From T1Sed10-7 sp046540855 (GTDB lineage: Bacteria > Actinomycetota > Nitriliruptoria > Nitriliruptorales > Nitriliruptoraceae), in NCBI GenBank assembly GCA_046540855.1, contig JBKHEJ010000014.1, forward strand, positions 1 to 24,645: DNA of 24,645 bases, written 5' to 3'. Under the pieces are notes generated by a model. It did not search any database, was not told the DNA's origin, and saw only the letters and a program-made list of their open reading frames with translations. Positions 8,380-16,352 of this stretch are shown here, piece by piece. The position numbers were made by a program, and so were the translations under genes. Numbering within the stretch: position 1 is the stretch's first letter; every line of letters begins with the position of its first letter.

Positions 8380-8404
8380 TACCGTGCCAGGCTGGCCCGT
8401 GGAG
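8380..8404 (+). promoter_or_regulatory. Putative -10 box and ribosome binding site of the ABC exporter genes
   Basis: TACCGT at 8380-8385 has the TAnnnT form. GGAG at 8401-8404 is 5 bases before GTG 8410 and fixes that start over the upstream-extended frame. Placed after the pgk terminator, this suggests an independent transcription unit. No clear -35 was found. Confidence 0.45.
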
Positions 8405-8409
8405 CGTCC

Positions 8410-10398
8410 GTGTCGAGCGTCGCAGCACCGAAGTCCACGACCACCCGCCCCGGGCAGGTGGTCCGGCGCGCCGTGCGCCTGGTCACCCGGCTGGTCCGAG
8501 CCACCCCGTGGCGGTTCGCCGCCGCGGTCACCGCCGCCCTGCTGTTCACCGCGGCGATCGTGGTCAGCGCGTTGGTGGTCGGCGACGCCACCGACGAGGT
8601 CATCGTCCCCGTCCTCGAGCAGGGCGAACCGGCCCGGGGGCGCCTCGCGCCCTACCTGTGGCTGTTGCTCGGGGTCGCGGTGTGGAAGGCCGTCGCGATC
8701 GTGCTGCGGCGCTCGGCGGCCACCTCGTTGCAGATCACCGCCCAGACCGAGCTGCGGCGGCAGCTCGTCCGGTCCCTGTTCCGTACCTCACTGCGCGCCT
8801 ACGACCGGCGCGGGGTGGGCGACCTGCTCTCCACCGCCGATGTGGACACGCGGCAGGCGACCTTCGTGCTCGGGCCGCTGCCCTTCGCCACGGGCGTGCT
8901 CGGCCTGCTCCTCGCCACGATCGTGGTGGTGGCCTGGACCGACCTCCTGCTCGGCGCGATCGCGCTCGTGCTCCTCGTCCTCGTCGTGGTCATCGACCTG
9001 CGGGGGGCCTGGCGCACCTTCGAGGGTATGGAGGAGGTCCAGCGACGCCGTGGGCGGGTCGCCGCGGTGGCCCACGAGAGCTTCGACGGGGCGCTGACCG
9101 TCACCTCGCTCGGACGGGCGGCTGAGGAGACCGCCCGCTTCGAGCGCGCCGCCCTGCACCTCAGGGACCAGCTCGAGGCGGTCGGGTGGGTCTGGACCGG
9201 GTACCGGGCCGTCACCGATGCGCTGCCCGGGCTGGGGCTCGTGGTCCTGCTCGTCGTGGGCGCCCTCGAGGTCAGCGCCGGCGCCCTGACGCCTGGCGAG
9301 CTCGTCCGCACCGCCTACCTCGTCTCGCTGCTCTCGGTGCCGATCCGCCTCGTCGGCTACCTGTTCTGGGACGCCGCGCAGAGCGTCGCGGCGTGGCAGC
9401 GGGTCGCGGAGGTGCTCGACCACGACGACCGCGTGCAGCACGGCCACCGGGTGCCCGCGCCGGCCGAGGCGCCCGCAGGGGTCCGGACCGAGCAGGTGTC
9501 CTTCGGCTACGAGCCGGATCGGCCCGTGCTCACCGAGGTGGCGCTCACCATCACCCCCGGCGAGACCGTCGCGGTGGTCGGACCGACCGGGTCCGGCAAG
9601 TCCACCCTCGCGCTGCTGCTCGCGCGGTTGTGGGACCCCGACGACGGGGCCATCACCCTGGACGGGGTCGACCTCAGGGAGCTGGCACCCGGGGTGCTCC
9701 CCAGCGAGGTGGCCTACGTCGCCCAGGACACCTTCCTGTTCGATGACTCGGTGCTCGGCAACGTGGCGCTGGGCGCACCGGTGGACGCCGAGGCGGTGCG
9801 CGAGGCGCTCCGGCTCGCCAACGCCGAGGTGTTCGTCGAAGCGCTCCCCGCCGGCCTCGACACCCCGCTCGGCGAGCGGGGGGCGTCCCTGTCCGGTGGC
9901 CAGCGGCAACGCCTCGCGCTCGCCCGCGCGCTCGTGCGCCGCCCCCGCCTGCTCGTGCTCGACGACGCCACCTCGGCGGTGGACCCCTCGGTGGAGGCAC
10001 GCATCCTGCGCGGGCTCAAGCGCGCCGCGCAGCCCTCCACGGTCGTGGTCGTCGCCTCCCGCCGCGCCAGCATCCTGCTCGCCGATCGGGTCGTGTTCGT
10101 CGAGGACGGCAGGATCCGGGCGAGCGGGACCCACACCGAGCTCCTCGCGGCGGTGCCCGGCTACGCGCGCCTGCTGCAGGCCTACGAGCAGGACGCGGAG
10201 CGACGCCACGAGGACCGGCAGCGTGTCGAGGCGGCGAGCCGGGATCGCCCGGTGACCCCCGCGCGGGAGGGCACGGCGACGCCGGGAGGCACGGGCCTGC
10301 CGAGCGGCGGCCGAACCCGTGAGGAGGCAGGGAACCGGGACGATGCCGGCCGGGCGGCCTCAGACCGCCCGGGTGACGTCGAGGGGCCGGGCGCATGA
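8410..10398 (+). CDS. ABC exporter half-transporter, degenerate-site subunit
   Basis: Type IV ABC exporter subunit with fused membrane and ATPase domains, 662 aa from GTG 8410. Six hydrophobic helices span about residues 33-325. The ATPase domain has Walker A GPTGSGKST (391-399), Q-loop VAQDTFLF, signature LSGGQRQ (494-500) and Walker B LLVLDDATSAVD. The catalytic glutamate is aspartate (Asp519), and the switch histidine is replaced (VVASRRAS, Ser550). These changes mark the degenerate-site partner of heterodimeric exporters of the TM287/288 type. A charged, Pro/Gly-rich tail of about 65 residues after the ATPase domain looks disordered. The stop overlaps the next gene by 4 bases (ATGA). The substrate cannot be told; drugs, lipids or peptides are all possible. 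Confidence 0.92.
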   Translation: MSSVAAPKSTTTRPGQVVRRAVRLVTRLVRATPWRFAAAVTAALLFTAAIVVSALVVGDATDEVIVPVLEQGEPARGRLAPYLWLLLGVAVWKAVAIVLRRSAATSLQITAQTELRRQLVRSLFRTSLRAYDRRGVGDLLSTADVDTRQATFVLGPLPFATGVLGLLLATIVVVAWTDLLLGAIALVLLVLVVVIDLRGAWRTFEGMEEVQRRRGRVAAVAHESFDGALTVTSLGRAAEETARFERAALHLRDQLEAVGWVWTGYRAVTDALPGLGLVVLLVVGALEVSAGALTPGELVRTAYLVSLLSVPIRLVGYLFWDAAQSVAAWQRVAEVLDHDDRVQHGHRVPAPAEAPAGVRTEQVSFGYEPDRPVLTEVALTITPGETVAVVGPTGSGKSTLALLLARLWDPDDGAITLDGVDLRELAPGVLPSEVAYVAQDTFLFDDSVLGNVALGAPVDAEAVREALRLANAEVFVEALPAGLDTPLGERGASLSGGQRQRLALARALVRRPRLLVLDDATSAVDPSVEARILRGLKRAAQPSTVVVVASRRASILLADRVVFVEDGRIRASGTHTELLAAVPGYARLLQAYEQDAERRHEDRQRVEAASRDRPVTPAREGTATPGGTGLPSGGRTREEAGNRDDAGRAASDRPGDVEGPGA

Positions 10399-12176
10399 GA
10401 CGTCCCGACATCGGCCTCGTGGCGTCGCTACGCCGCGCGGCTACCGTCGCCCCGAGCTTGACGGCGGGGATCGGGCTCACGATCGCGCTGACGATCCTCG
10501 GCACCCTCGGGCAGCTGGTGGTGCCGGTCGCCGTGCAGCAACTGCTCGACGCGGTCGCGGCCGACGCGGCCCGCGCCGAGCTGCTCGGGATCGGCGCCGT
10601 GGCGCTCGTGGCGGTCCTCACCGCCCTCGTCGCCAACCGCGTGGCGATGTGGCGGCTCCTGCGCGCGGCGGCCTCGGGCCTCGCTGAGCTGCGGGTCGCG
10701 ACCTTCCGGCACATCCACCGCCTCTCCACGCTGCACGTCCAGAGCGAGCGGCGAGGGTCGTTGGTCGCGCGTGTGACCTCCGACATCGAGGTGGTGACCC
10801 AGTTCGTCGAGTGGGGCGGCATCGGCCTGCTCGTCGGCACGGCGCAGCTCGCCCTCGTCCTGCTCGTCATGACCGTGTACGACCCGATCCTCGCGGCTGT
10901 CGTCGCAGGTGCGGGGGCGCTGTACGCGGCCCTGCTGGTGCTCTTCCAACGCATCCTGCGCCGCCGCTACGACCAGGTCCGCGAGCGCTCGGCGACCGCG
11001 CTCGCGGCGGTGTCGGAGGCGATCAGCGGGTTGCCGACGATCCGTGCGTACGGTGCGGAGGCCCGGACGCTGCCGCGGGTCGATGCACGGCTCGAGCAGG
11101 CGCGCCGCTCCGAGATCCGCGCTCAGGTGCTCGCGGCCTCGATGTTCTCCTCCGCGGAGGTGTTCGCCGGCGGGGTGACGGCGCTGGTGATCGGCGTCGG
11201 CGTGGCCGTGCAACCGGACCAGCTCACCGCGGGACGGCTGGTCGCCTTCCTCTTCCTCGTCACCCTGTTCATCGAGCCGATCCAGCTGCTCGTCGAGGTC
11301 CTGGACCAGGCCCAGACCGCCGCTGCCGGCATCCGGCGGGTGCTCGCCGTGCTGGACACCGCGGTCGAGGTCGAGGATCCCGTGCCGGGACGCTCCCTGC
11401 CACCCGGGCCGATCGCGGTCGAGGTGGAGGACCTGTGGTTCGCCTACCCGCGGGGAGAGCCGGGGGAGGGGCAGCGCGGTGATCCGGTCCTGCGCGCCGT
11501 CGACCTCACCCTGCCGGCCGGCACCCGGGTCGCCGTGGTGGGCGAGACCGGGTCCGGCAAGAGCACCTTCGTGAAGCTGCTGACACGCCTGTTCGACCCG
11601 ACCCGTGGGCGCATCCTGCTCGGTGGCGTGCCGCTGGACGAGATCGCCTTCTCGAGCCTGCGTGCCCGCGTCATCAGCGTGCCACAGGACGGGTTCCTGT
11701 TCGATGCCACCGTGGCGGACAACGTCCGCTACGGGGCCCCCGGCGCGAGCGACGAGGAGGTGCTCGCCGCGTGCTGGGAGCTCGATCTCGCCGACTGGCT
11801 CGCGGAGCTGCCCGAGGGCATCCACACCGAGGTCGGCGAGCGGGGCAGCCGGCTCTCGGCGGGGGAGCGGCAGCTGGTCGCGCTGGTCCGCGCCTGGATC
11901 GCCCGGCCGGACCTGCTCGTGCTCGACGAGGCCACCTCGGCGGTCGATCCGGCGCTCGAGGTCCGCCTGCGCCGCGCGATCGAGCGCCTGACGAGCTCTC
12001 GGACCTCGATCACCGTGGCCCACCGCCTCTCCACCGCCGAGGCCGCTGACGAGGTGCTCGTCTTCGACCGCGGCGAGCTCGTGCAGCGCGGACCGCACGC
12101 ACGCCTGGTCGCTGAGGACGGCGTGTACCGGCGGCTCCACGCCGACTGGGCGGCCGGCACCGCCGCCTCCGGTTGA
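10395..12176 (+). CDS. ABC exporter half-transporter, consensus-site subunit
   Basis: Second fused membrane-ATPase subunit, 593 aa. Hydrophobic helices lie at about residues 20-50, 63-80, 143-185 and 255-300. The ATPase domain has Walker A GETGSGKST (383-391), PQDGFLFDATVADN, Walker B LLVLDEATSAVD with catalytic Glu512, and switch His543 in VAHRLST, so its own Walker site is intact. Its signature motif departs from consensus (LSAGERQ, 487-493). It pairs with the upstream gene: intact Walker residues here would meet the intact LSGGQ of the partner, while the degenerate Walker site meets this altered signature, as in asymmetric exporters. The ATG overlaps the previous stop (ATGA). tpiA follows after 109 bases with its own -10 box. 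Confidence 0.93.
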   Translation: MRRPDIGLVASLRRAATVAPSLTAGIGLTIALTILGTLGQLVVPVAVQQLLDAVAADAARAELLGIGAVALVAVLTALVANRVAMWRLLRAAASGLAELRVATFRHIHRLSTLHVQSERRGSLVARVTSDIEVVTQFVEWGGIGLLVGTAQLALVLLVMTVYDPILAAVVAGAGALYAALLVLFQRILRRRYDQVRERSATALAAVSEAISGLPTIRAYGAEARTLPRVDARLEQARRSEIRAQVLAASMFSSAEVFAGGVTALVIGVGVAVQPDQLTAGRLVAFLFLVTLFIEPIQLLVEVLDQAQTAAAGIRRVLAVLDTAVEVEDPVPGRSLPPGPIAVEVEDLWFAYPRGEPGEGQRGDPVLRAVDLTLPAGTRVAVVGETGSGKSTFVKLLTRLFDPTRGRILLGGVPLDEIAFSSLRARVISVPQDGFLFDATVADNVRYGAPGASDEEVLAACWELDLADWLAELPEGIHTEVGERGSRLSAGERQLVALVRAWIARPDLLVLDEATSAVDPALEVRLRRAIERLTSSRTSITVAHRLSTAEAADEVLVFDRGELVQRGPHARLVAEDGVYRRLHADWAAGTAASG

Positions 12177-12242
12177 GCGGCCCGACCGGGACCCCGGCTG
12201 ACCGTCCACGGGTGCCGTAGCCGCGCGGGTGGGTCCCGGGAC

Positions 12243-12279
12243 TAGGCTCACCAGACGGATCCACTCCGAGCCCAAGGAG
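12243..12279 (+). promoter_or_regulatory. Putative tpiA -10 box (TAGGCT) and ribosome binding site
   Basis: TAGGCT at 12243-12248 is followed about 25 bases later by AAGGAG (12274-12279), 6 bases before GTG 12286. The ribosome binding site decides the start over the upstream-extended frame. No good -35 is visible. Confidence 0.6.
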
Positions 12280-12285
12280 CCTGAC

Positions 12286-13071
12286 GTGGCTGCGCGCACC
12301 CCGATCATGGCGGGGAACTGGAAGATGCACCGGGACCACCTGGAGGCGATCCAGCTGGTCCAGAAGCTCGCCTACCACCTCGACGAGCGCGACTACGCCG
12401 GTCAGGAGGTCGTCGTCTGTCCTCCCTTCGTGGCGCTCAGGTCGATCCAGACCCTCATCCAGTCCGACCGTCTCCCGATCGCGCTGGGCGCCCAGAACTG
12501 CCACGCCGAGGATGAGGGGGCGTTCACCGGTGAGATCAGCCCGCCCATGCTCAAGCGGCTCGACGTCACCTACGTCATCGCCGGCCACTCCGAGCGCCGT
12601 GCCCTGTTCGGCGAGACCGACGAGATCGTCAACGCCAAGGTCGCCGCGATCCGCGCCCACGGCATGCGCCCCATCCTGTGCGTCGGCGAGACCAGGGAGC
12701 AGCGCGAGGCGGGCGAGGCCCTCGAGGTGGTGGTCTCGCAGCTGCGGGGGAGCCTCGCAGGCGTCGGGATCGGCATCGACGACGCCGAGGAGGTCGTGGT
12801 CGCCTACGAGCCGGTGTGGGCCATCGGGACCGGGCTGACCGCGACGCCGGAGGACGCGCAGGAGATGTGCGCCGCGGTCCGCGCCGAGCTCGCCTCGCAG
12901 TACGGCCAGGACGTCGCGGAGAGCATCCGGGTCCAGTACGGCGGCAGCGTCAAGCCTGGCAACGTCCGCGCGCTCATGGCGCAGCCCGACATCGACGGCG
13001 CACTGGTGGGCGGCGCGAGCCTCTCCAGCGAGGACTTCGCGCTCATCGTCGGTCACCGCCGCGAACGCTGA
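12286..13071 (+). CDS. tpiA: Triosephosphate isomerase
   Basis: Interconverts dihydroxyacetone phosphate and glyceraldehyde-3-phosphate in glycolysis and gluconeogenesis. The 261-aa product is a normal TIM barrel. Asn11 and Lys13 are in AGNWKMH, catalytic His101 in IAGHSERR, catalytic Glu175 in VVAYEPVWAIGTG, and the phosphate-binding loop is YGGSVKPGN with GGASL near the end. AAGGAG placed 6 bases upstream supports GTG 12286. In most actinobacteria tpiA follows pgk directly; here an exporter pair lies between them. A bidirectional terminator separates it from the convergent oppF. Confidence 0.98.
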   Translation: MAARTPIMAGNWKMHRDHLEAIQLVQKLAYHLDERDYAGQEVVVCPPFVALRSIQTLIQSDRLPIALGAQNCHAEDEGAFTGEISPPMLKRLDVTYVIAGHSERRALFGETDEIVNAKVAAIRAHGMRPILCVGETREQREAGEALEVVVSQLRGSLAGVGIGIDDAEEVVVAYEPVWAIGTGLTATPEDAQEMCAAVRAELASQYGQDVAESIRVQYGGSVKPGNVRALMAQPDIDGALVGGASLSSEDFALIVGHRRER

Positions 13072-13089
13072 CCGGCTGCCTCACACGCT

Positions 13090-13119
13090 CGGGGCGGGCC
13101 CGGACGCGATCCCGCCCCG
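13090..13119. terminator. Bidirectional terminator between tpiA and oppF
   Basis: CGGGGCGGG and its exact complement CCCGCCCCG form a 9-bp stem around a 12-base loop in the 73-base gap between the convergent stops of tpiA and oppF. It can serve both strands. No T-run is present on either side. Confidence 0.6.
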
Positions 13120-13144
13120 CGCTCGGCGGGGGGTGCGGCCGCCG

Positions 13145-14182
13145 TCAGAGGACGCCTGGCATCTCCTCGGCGAAGTGGCAGGCCACGGGGTGGCCCTGGC
13201 CGCGGTCCTCGAGCTTCGGCTCCTCGGTCGCGCAGATGTCCTCCGCCTTCCAGCACCGAGTCCGGAAGCGGCACCCGCTGGGCGGGTCCGCAGGGCTCGG
13301 CACGTCGCCGGTGAGGATGATCCGCTGCCGGTCGCGCTCCACCTCGGGGTTGGCGGCGGGCGCCGCGGACAGCAGTGCCTGGGTGTAGGGGTGGGAGGGG
13401 GAGCCGTAGATCTCGTCGCGGGTGCCGGTCTCCACGATCTTGCCGAGGTACATGACCGCGACCCGGTCGGAGATGTGACGCACGACCGACAGGTCGTGGG
13501 CGATGAACAGGTACGCCAGACCGAACTCGTCCTGGAGGTCCTCGAGCAGGTTGATGACGCCGGCCTGGACGGAGACGTCGAGGGCGGAGACGGGCTCGTC
13601 GAGGATGAGGGCGCGAGGCTGCAGCGCGAGCGCGCGGGCGATGCCGATGCGCTGGCGCTGACCGCCCGAGAACTCGTGCGGGTAGCGGTTACCGTGCTCG
13701 GGGTTCAGCCCGACGAGCTCGAGCAGTTCCGCGACCCGCTCCTTGCCGCCGTCCTTGTACCGCCCGTGCACCTTCAGCGGCTCGGCCACGATGTCGTTCA
13801 CCGGCATCTTGGGGTTGAGCGAGGCGTAGGGGTCCTGGAACACGATCTGCAGCTCGCGCCGGACCGCCTGCATCTGCTGGCGCGGGAGCTCGGTGAGCTC
13901 CTGGCCGTCGTAGACGACCGAGCCGGCGGTCGGGCGGTGCAGCTGCAGGATGGCGCGCCCGGTGGTGGACTTGCCGCAGCCGGACTCGCCGACCAACCCG
14001 AGCGTCTCGCCCGGGTCGACGTGCAGGCTGACGCCGCTGACGGCCTGGACCTCGCCGACGACGCGACGTAGCAGCCCGGTCCCGTAGATCGGGAAGTGCA
14101 TCACCAGGTCGGTGGCCTGGAGCAGGTGCTGCTCGCCGTCGGCGGTCCGGTCGGTCGTGGTGGCGGTGTCCTGGGAGGTCAT
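13145..14182 (-). CDS. oppF: Oligopeptide/dipeptide ABC importer ATPase, OppF type
   Basis: Cytoplasmic ATPase that powers peptide import together with OppD. It is 345 aa, normal length. Walker A GESGCGKST is at residues 65-73, the Q-loop is IVFQDPYASLNP, the signature FSGGQRQRIGIARAL starts at 171, Walker B is ALILDEPVSALD, and the switch histidine is in IAHDLSVV. The C-terminal oligopeptide-transporter extension includes HPYTQALL and four cysteines (304, 310, 317, 335) in the spacing of the cluster-binding motif seen in this family. Opp and Dpp cannot be told apart from sequence alone. The ATG overlaps the oppD stop by 4 bases. It is the last gene of the operon. Confidence 0.94.
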   Translation of the reverse strand: MTSQDTATTTDRTADGEQHLLQATDLVMHFPIYGTGLLRRVVGEVQAVSGVSLHVDPGETLGLVGESGCGKSTTGRAILQLHRPTAGSVVYDGQELTELPRQQMQAVRRELQIVFQDPYASLNPKMPVNDIVAEPLKVHGRYKDGGKERVAELLELVGLNPEHGNRYPHEFSGGQRQRIGIARALALQPRALILDEPVSALDVSVQAGVINLLEDLQDEFGLAYLFIAHDLSVVRHISDRVAVMYLGKIVETGTRDEIYGSPSHPYTQALLSAAPAANPEVERDRQRIILTGDVPSPADPPSGCRFRTRCWKAEDICATEEPKLEDRGQGHPVACHFAEEMPGVL

Positions 14183-15279
14183 CGGCGCAGCTCGCTCTCG
14201 GCCCGGAAGAAGGCCGTCGGGTCGTCGGTGGCCGCCAGGCGCTCCCAGTGGTGGCAGGCGGCGACGTGGTCAGCCTCGTCCACCTCCGCGAGCGGCGGAT
14301 CCTCGACCTCACACCGCTCGGTCGCGAGGGGACAGCGCGGCACGAAGGCGCACCCGGGTGGCAGGCTGATCAGGGACGGGGGCGTGCCGGTGATGGGCCG
14401 CAGCCGCTCGCCGGTGACGGTCTCGAGCGAGGGGATCGAGCCGAGCAGGCCGGCGGTGTAGGGCATGCGGGGCCGGGCGAACAGCGCGCTGGTCTCGGCC
14501 ACCTCCACGGCCCTGCCGGCGTACATGACGAGCACCCGGTGCGCGAGCCCGGCGATGACGCCGAGGTCGTGGGTGATGAGGATGATCGCGGCGTTCACCG
14601 CGTCCTTGACCTCGAGCAGGGTCTCGAGGATCTGAGCCTGGACGGTCACGTCGAGGGCGGTGGTGGGTTCGTCGGCGATGATGATGTCGGGGTTGTTGAT
14701 GACCGCCATGGCGATCATCGCGCGCTGGCGCATCCCGCCGGAGAACTCGTGGGGGTAGCTGTGCACCCGCTGCTTCGGGTTCGGGATGCCGACGAGCGCG
14801 AGCATCTCCTCGGCGCGGGCGAGCGCGTGCTTGCGCGGGATCGTCTCGTGTGAGAGGACCGCCTCGGCGAGCTGGTCCCCGACCGAGTAGACCGGGTTCA
14901 TCGCGGTCATCGGATCCTGGAACACCATCGCGATCCGGCTGCCCCGGAGTGCCCGGGCCTGCTTGGCGCGGAAGCTGAGGATGTCCTCCCCGCGGAAGAA
15001 CACCTTCCCGCTGATCCGTGCGGAGCGGGGCAGCAGCCCCATGACCGCCATCGAGGACACCGACTTGCCCGAGCCCGACTCACCGACGATGCCGAGCACC
15101 TCGCGCTCGTGCACGGTGTAGGAGACGCCTCGGACGGCCTTCACGAGCCCGTCATCGGTGGGGAAGCTCACCGAGAGATCCTCCACGCGCAGGATCTCGT
15201 TCGGCGTCGGGCCGGCCACGTCATCGAGGGTGTGCCCGGTGATGGGCGTGTGCTGCGGTGCGGCGGTGTGGTCGGTCAT
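14179..15279 (-). CDS. oppD: Oligopeptide/dipeptide ABC importer ATPase, OppD type
   Basis: Partner ATPase of OppF, 366 aa. Walker A GESGSGKS (66-73), Q-loop AMVFQDPMTAMNP, signature EFSGGMRQRAMIAMA (FSGGM at 179-183 is typical of OppD), Walker B IIADEPTTALD and LITHDLGVI are all present. The C-terminal part carries GCAFVPRCPLATERC and a later AACHHW, the four-cysteine motif associated with an iron-sulfur cluster in DppD-type ATPases. The ATG start at 15279 has only a weak upstream ribosome binding site, and oppC ends 46 bases before it. The OppD/OppF pair, rather than one ATPase, indicates a heteromeric importer. Confidence 0.94.
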   Translation of the reverse strand: MTDHTAAPQHTPITGHTLDDVAGPTPNEILRVEDLSVSFPTDDGLVKAVRGVSYTVHEREVLGIVGESGSGKSVSSMAVMGLLPRSARISGKVFFRGEDILSFRAKQARALRGSRIAMVFQDPMTAMNPVYSVGDQLAEAVLSHETIPRKHALARAEEMLALVGIPNPKQRVHSYPHEFSGGMRQRAMIAMAVINNPDIIIADEPTTALDVTVQAQILETLLEVKDAVNAAIILITHDLGVIAGLAHRVLVMYAGRAVEVAETSALFARPRMPYTAGLLGSIPSLETVTGERLRPITGTPPSLISLPPGCAFVPRCPLATERCEVEDPPLAEVDEADHVAACHHWERLAATDDPTAFFRAESELRR

Positions 15280-15325
15280 GGGGGATCCTGGGCGGGTGTC
15301 GGCGCGGGGCGGCGGCCGTGGGCGG

Positions 15326-16324
15326 TCAGTCGCGGACGCGGGTCTGGCGCGGGTCGAAGGCGTCGCGCAGGCCGTCGCCGATGAAGTTCACCGACAGCGC
15401 GATGACGACGATGAACACGCCCGGCCACCAGAACAGCCACGGTCGTGACACCATCGCGGTCTGGTACTGGCTGACGAGGCTGCCGAGCGAGACGTCCGGC
15501 GGCTGGACGCCGAGGCCCAGGAAGGACAGGGCGGTCTCGAGCAGGATGCCCGAGGCGATCGCGAGCGTCGCGGTGACGATGATGACCCCGATGGTGTTCG
15601 GCAGGATGTGCTTGTAGATGATCCGCCAGGGGGAGGTGCCGATCGCACGTGCGGCCTCGACGAACTCCTTCTCCCTGAGCGCCAGGAACTCCCCGCGCAC
15701 CAGTCGGGCCAGCCCGGTCCAGGTGACCAGGCCGAGCGCGATCCCCAGCACGATGATGCCGGACCGTCCCGCGATCGCGGCCAGCACGGCCGCGAAGATC
15801 AGGGTCGGGATCGAGATCATCATGTCGGTGAGGCGCATCAGCACCCCCTCGACCCAGCCTCGGTAGAAGCCGGCGACCGCGCCGACGAGCGTGCCCGTGA
15901 CCGTCGCGACGACACCGATCAGGAAGGCGACCACGAGCGACTGCTGGGTGCCGCGCATGACGAGCGCGAAGTAGTCCTTGCCGACGTTGTCCTGGCCGAA
16001 GGGCTGCTCCCCGAGGCTGAAGGGGCCGTCCGCCCACAGGGTGGGACGGCCACCGTCGAGGATGTCGGCCGTGGCCTCGTAGTCCTTGTCCCACCAGCCG
16101 TCGTAGGGCCCGAACCCGATCGAAGAGTAGGCCAGCACGACGACCGCGCCGAGGGTGAGCATCCCCAGCAGGGCTGCCCGGTGCCGGAAGAACCGACGTC
16201 GGATCAACTGGCCCTGGGTGCGGGCGATGATCTCCATGCCGTCGTCGGCGACGGTCAGCGGCTGCTGAGGTGGTGTGTCGCCCTGGGAGGTCGGTGGTGA
16301 TGCCGGTCCGATCTCGGTGCTCAT
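15326..16324 (-). CDS. oppC: Peptide ABC importer permease, OppC type
   Basis: Membrane permease of the peptide importer, 332 aa from ATG 16324. It has the OppC layout: a soluble N-terminus, a first helix near 50-68, a periplasmic stretch with the family pattern around GQDNVGKDYFALVMRGTQQSL (the equivalent of the G-TD--GRD motif), then five more helices. The ATPase-contact loop EFVEAARAIGTSPWRII is followed by LPNTIGVIIV. The frame is open up to 16429, but that extension overlaps oppB by 77 bases and lacks family similarity; AAGGGA 6 bases before ATG 16324 supports this start. The spacing to the oppB stop is 28 bases. Confidence 0.93.
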   Translation of the reverse strand: MSTEIGPASPPTSQGDTPPQQPLTVADDGMEIIARTQGQLIRRRFFRHRAALLGMLTLGAVVVLAYSSIGFGPYDGWWDKDYEATADILDGGRPTLWADGPFSLGEQPFGQDNVGKDYFALVMRGTQQSLVVAFLIGVVATVTGTLVGAVAGFYRGWVEGVLMRLTDMMISIPTLIFAAVLAAIAGRSGIIVLGIALGLVTWTGLARLVRGEFLALREKEFVEAARAIGTSPWRIIYKHILPNTIGVIIVTATLAIASGILLETALSFLGLGVQPPDVSLGSLVSQYQTAMVSRPWLFWWPGVFIVVIALSVNFIGDGLRDAFDPRQTRVRD

Positions 16325-16352
16325 ACGGGATCCCTTCCCGGTCAGGCGTCGC

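Noticed and set aside
10428..12308. 626-residue open frame on the minus strand opposite the second exporter gene
   Set aside because: Composition dominated by Arg, Gly, His and Gln as expected of an antisense frame; the plus strand encodes intact ABC motifs.
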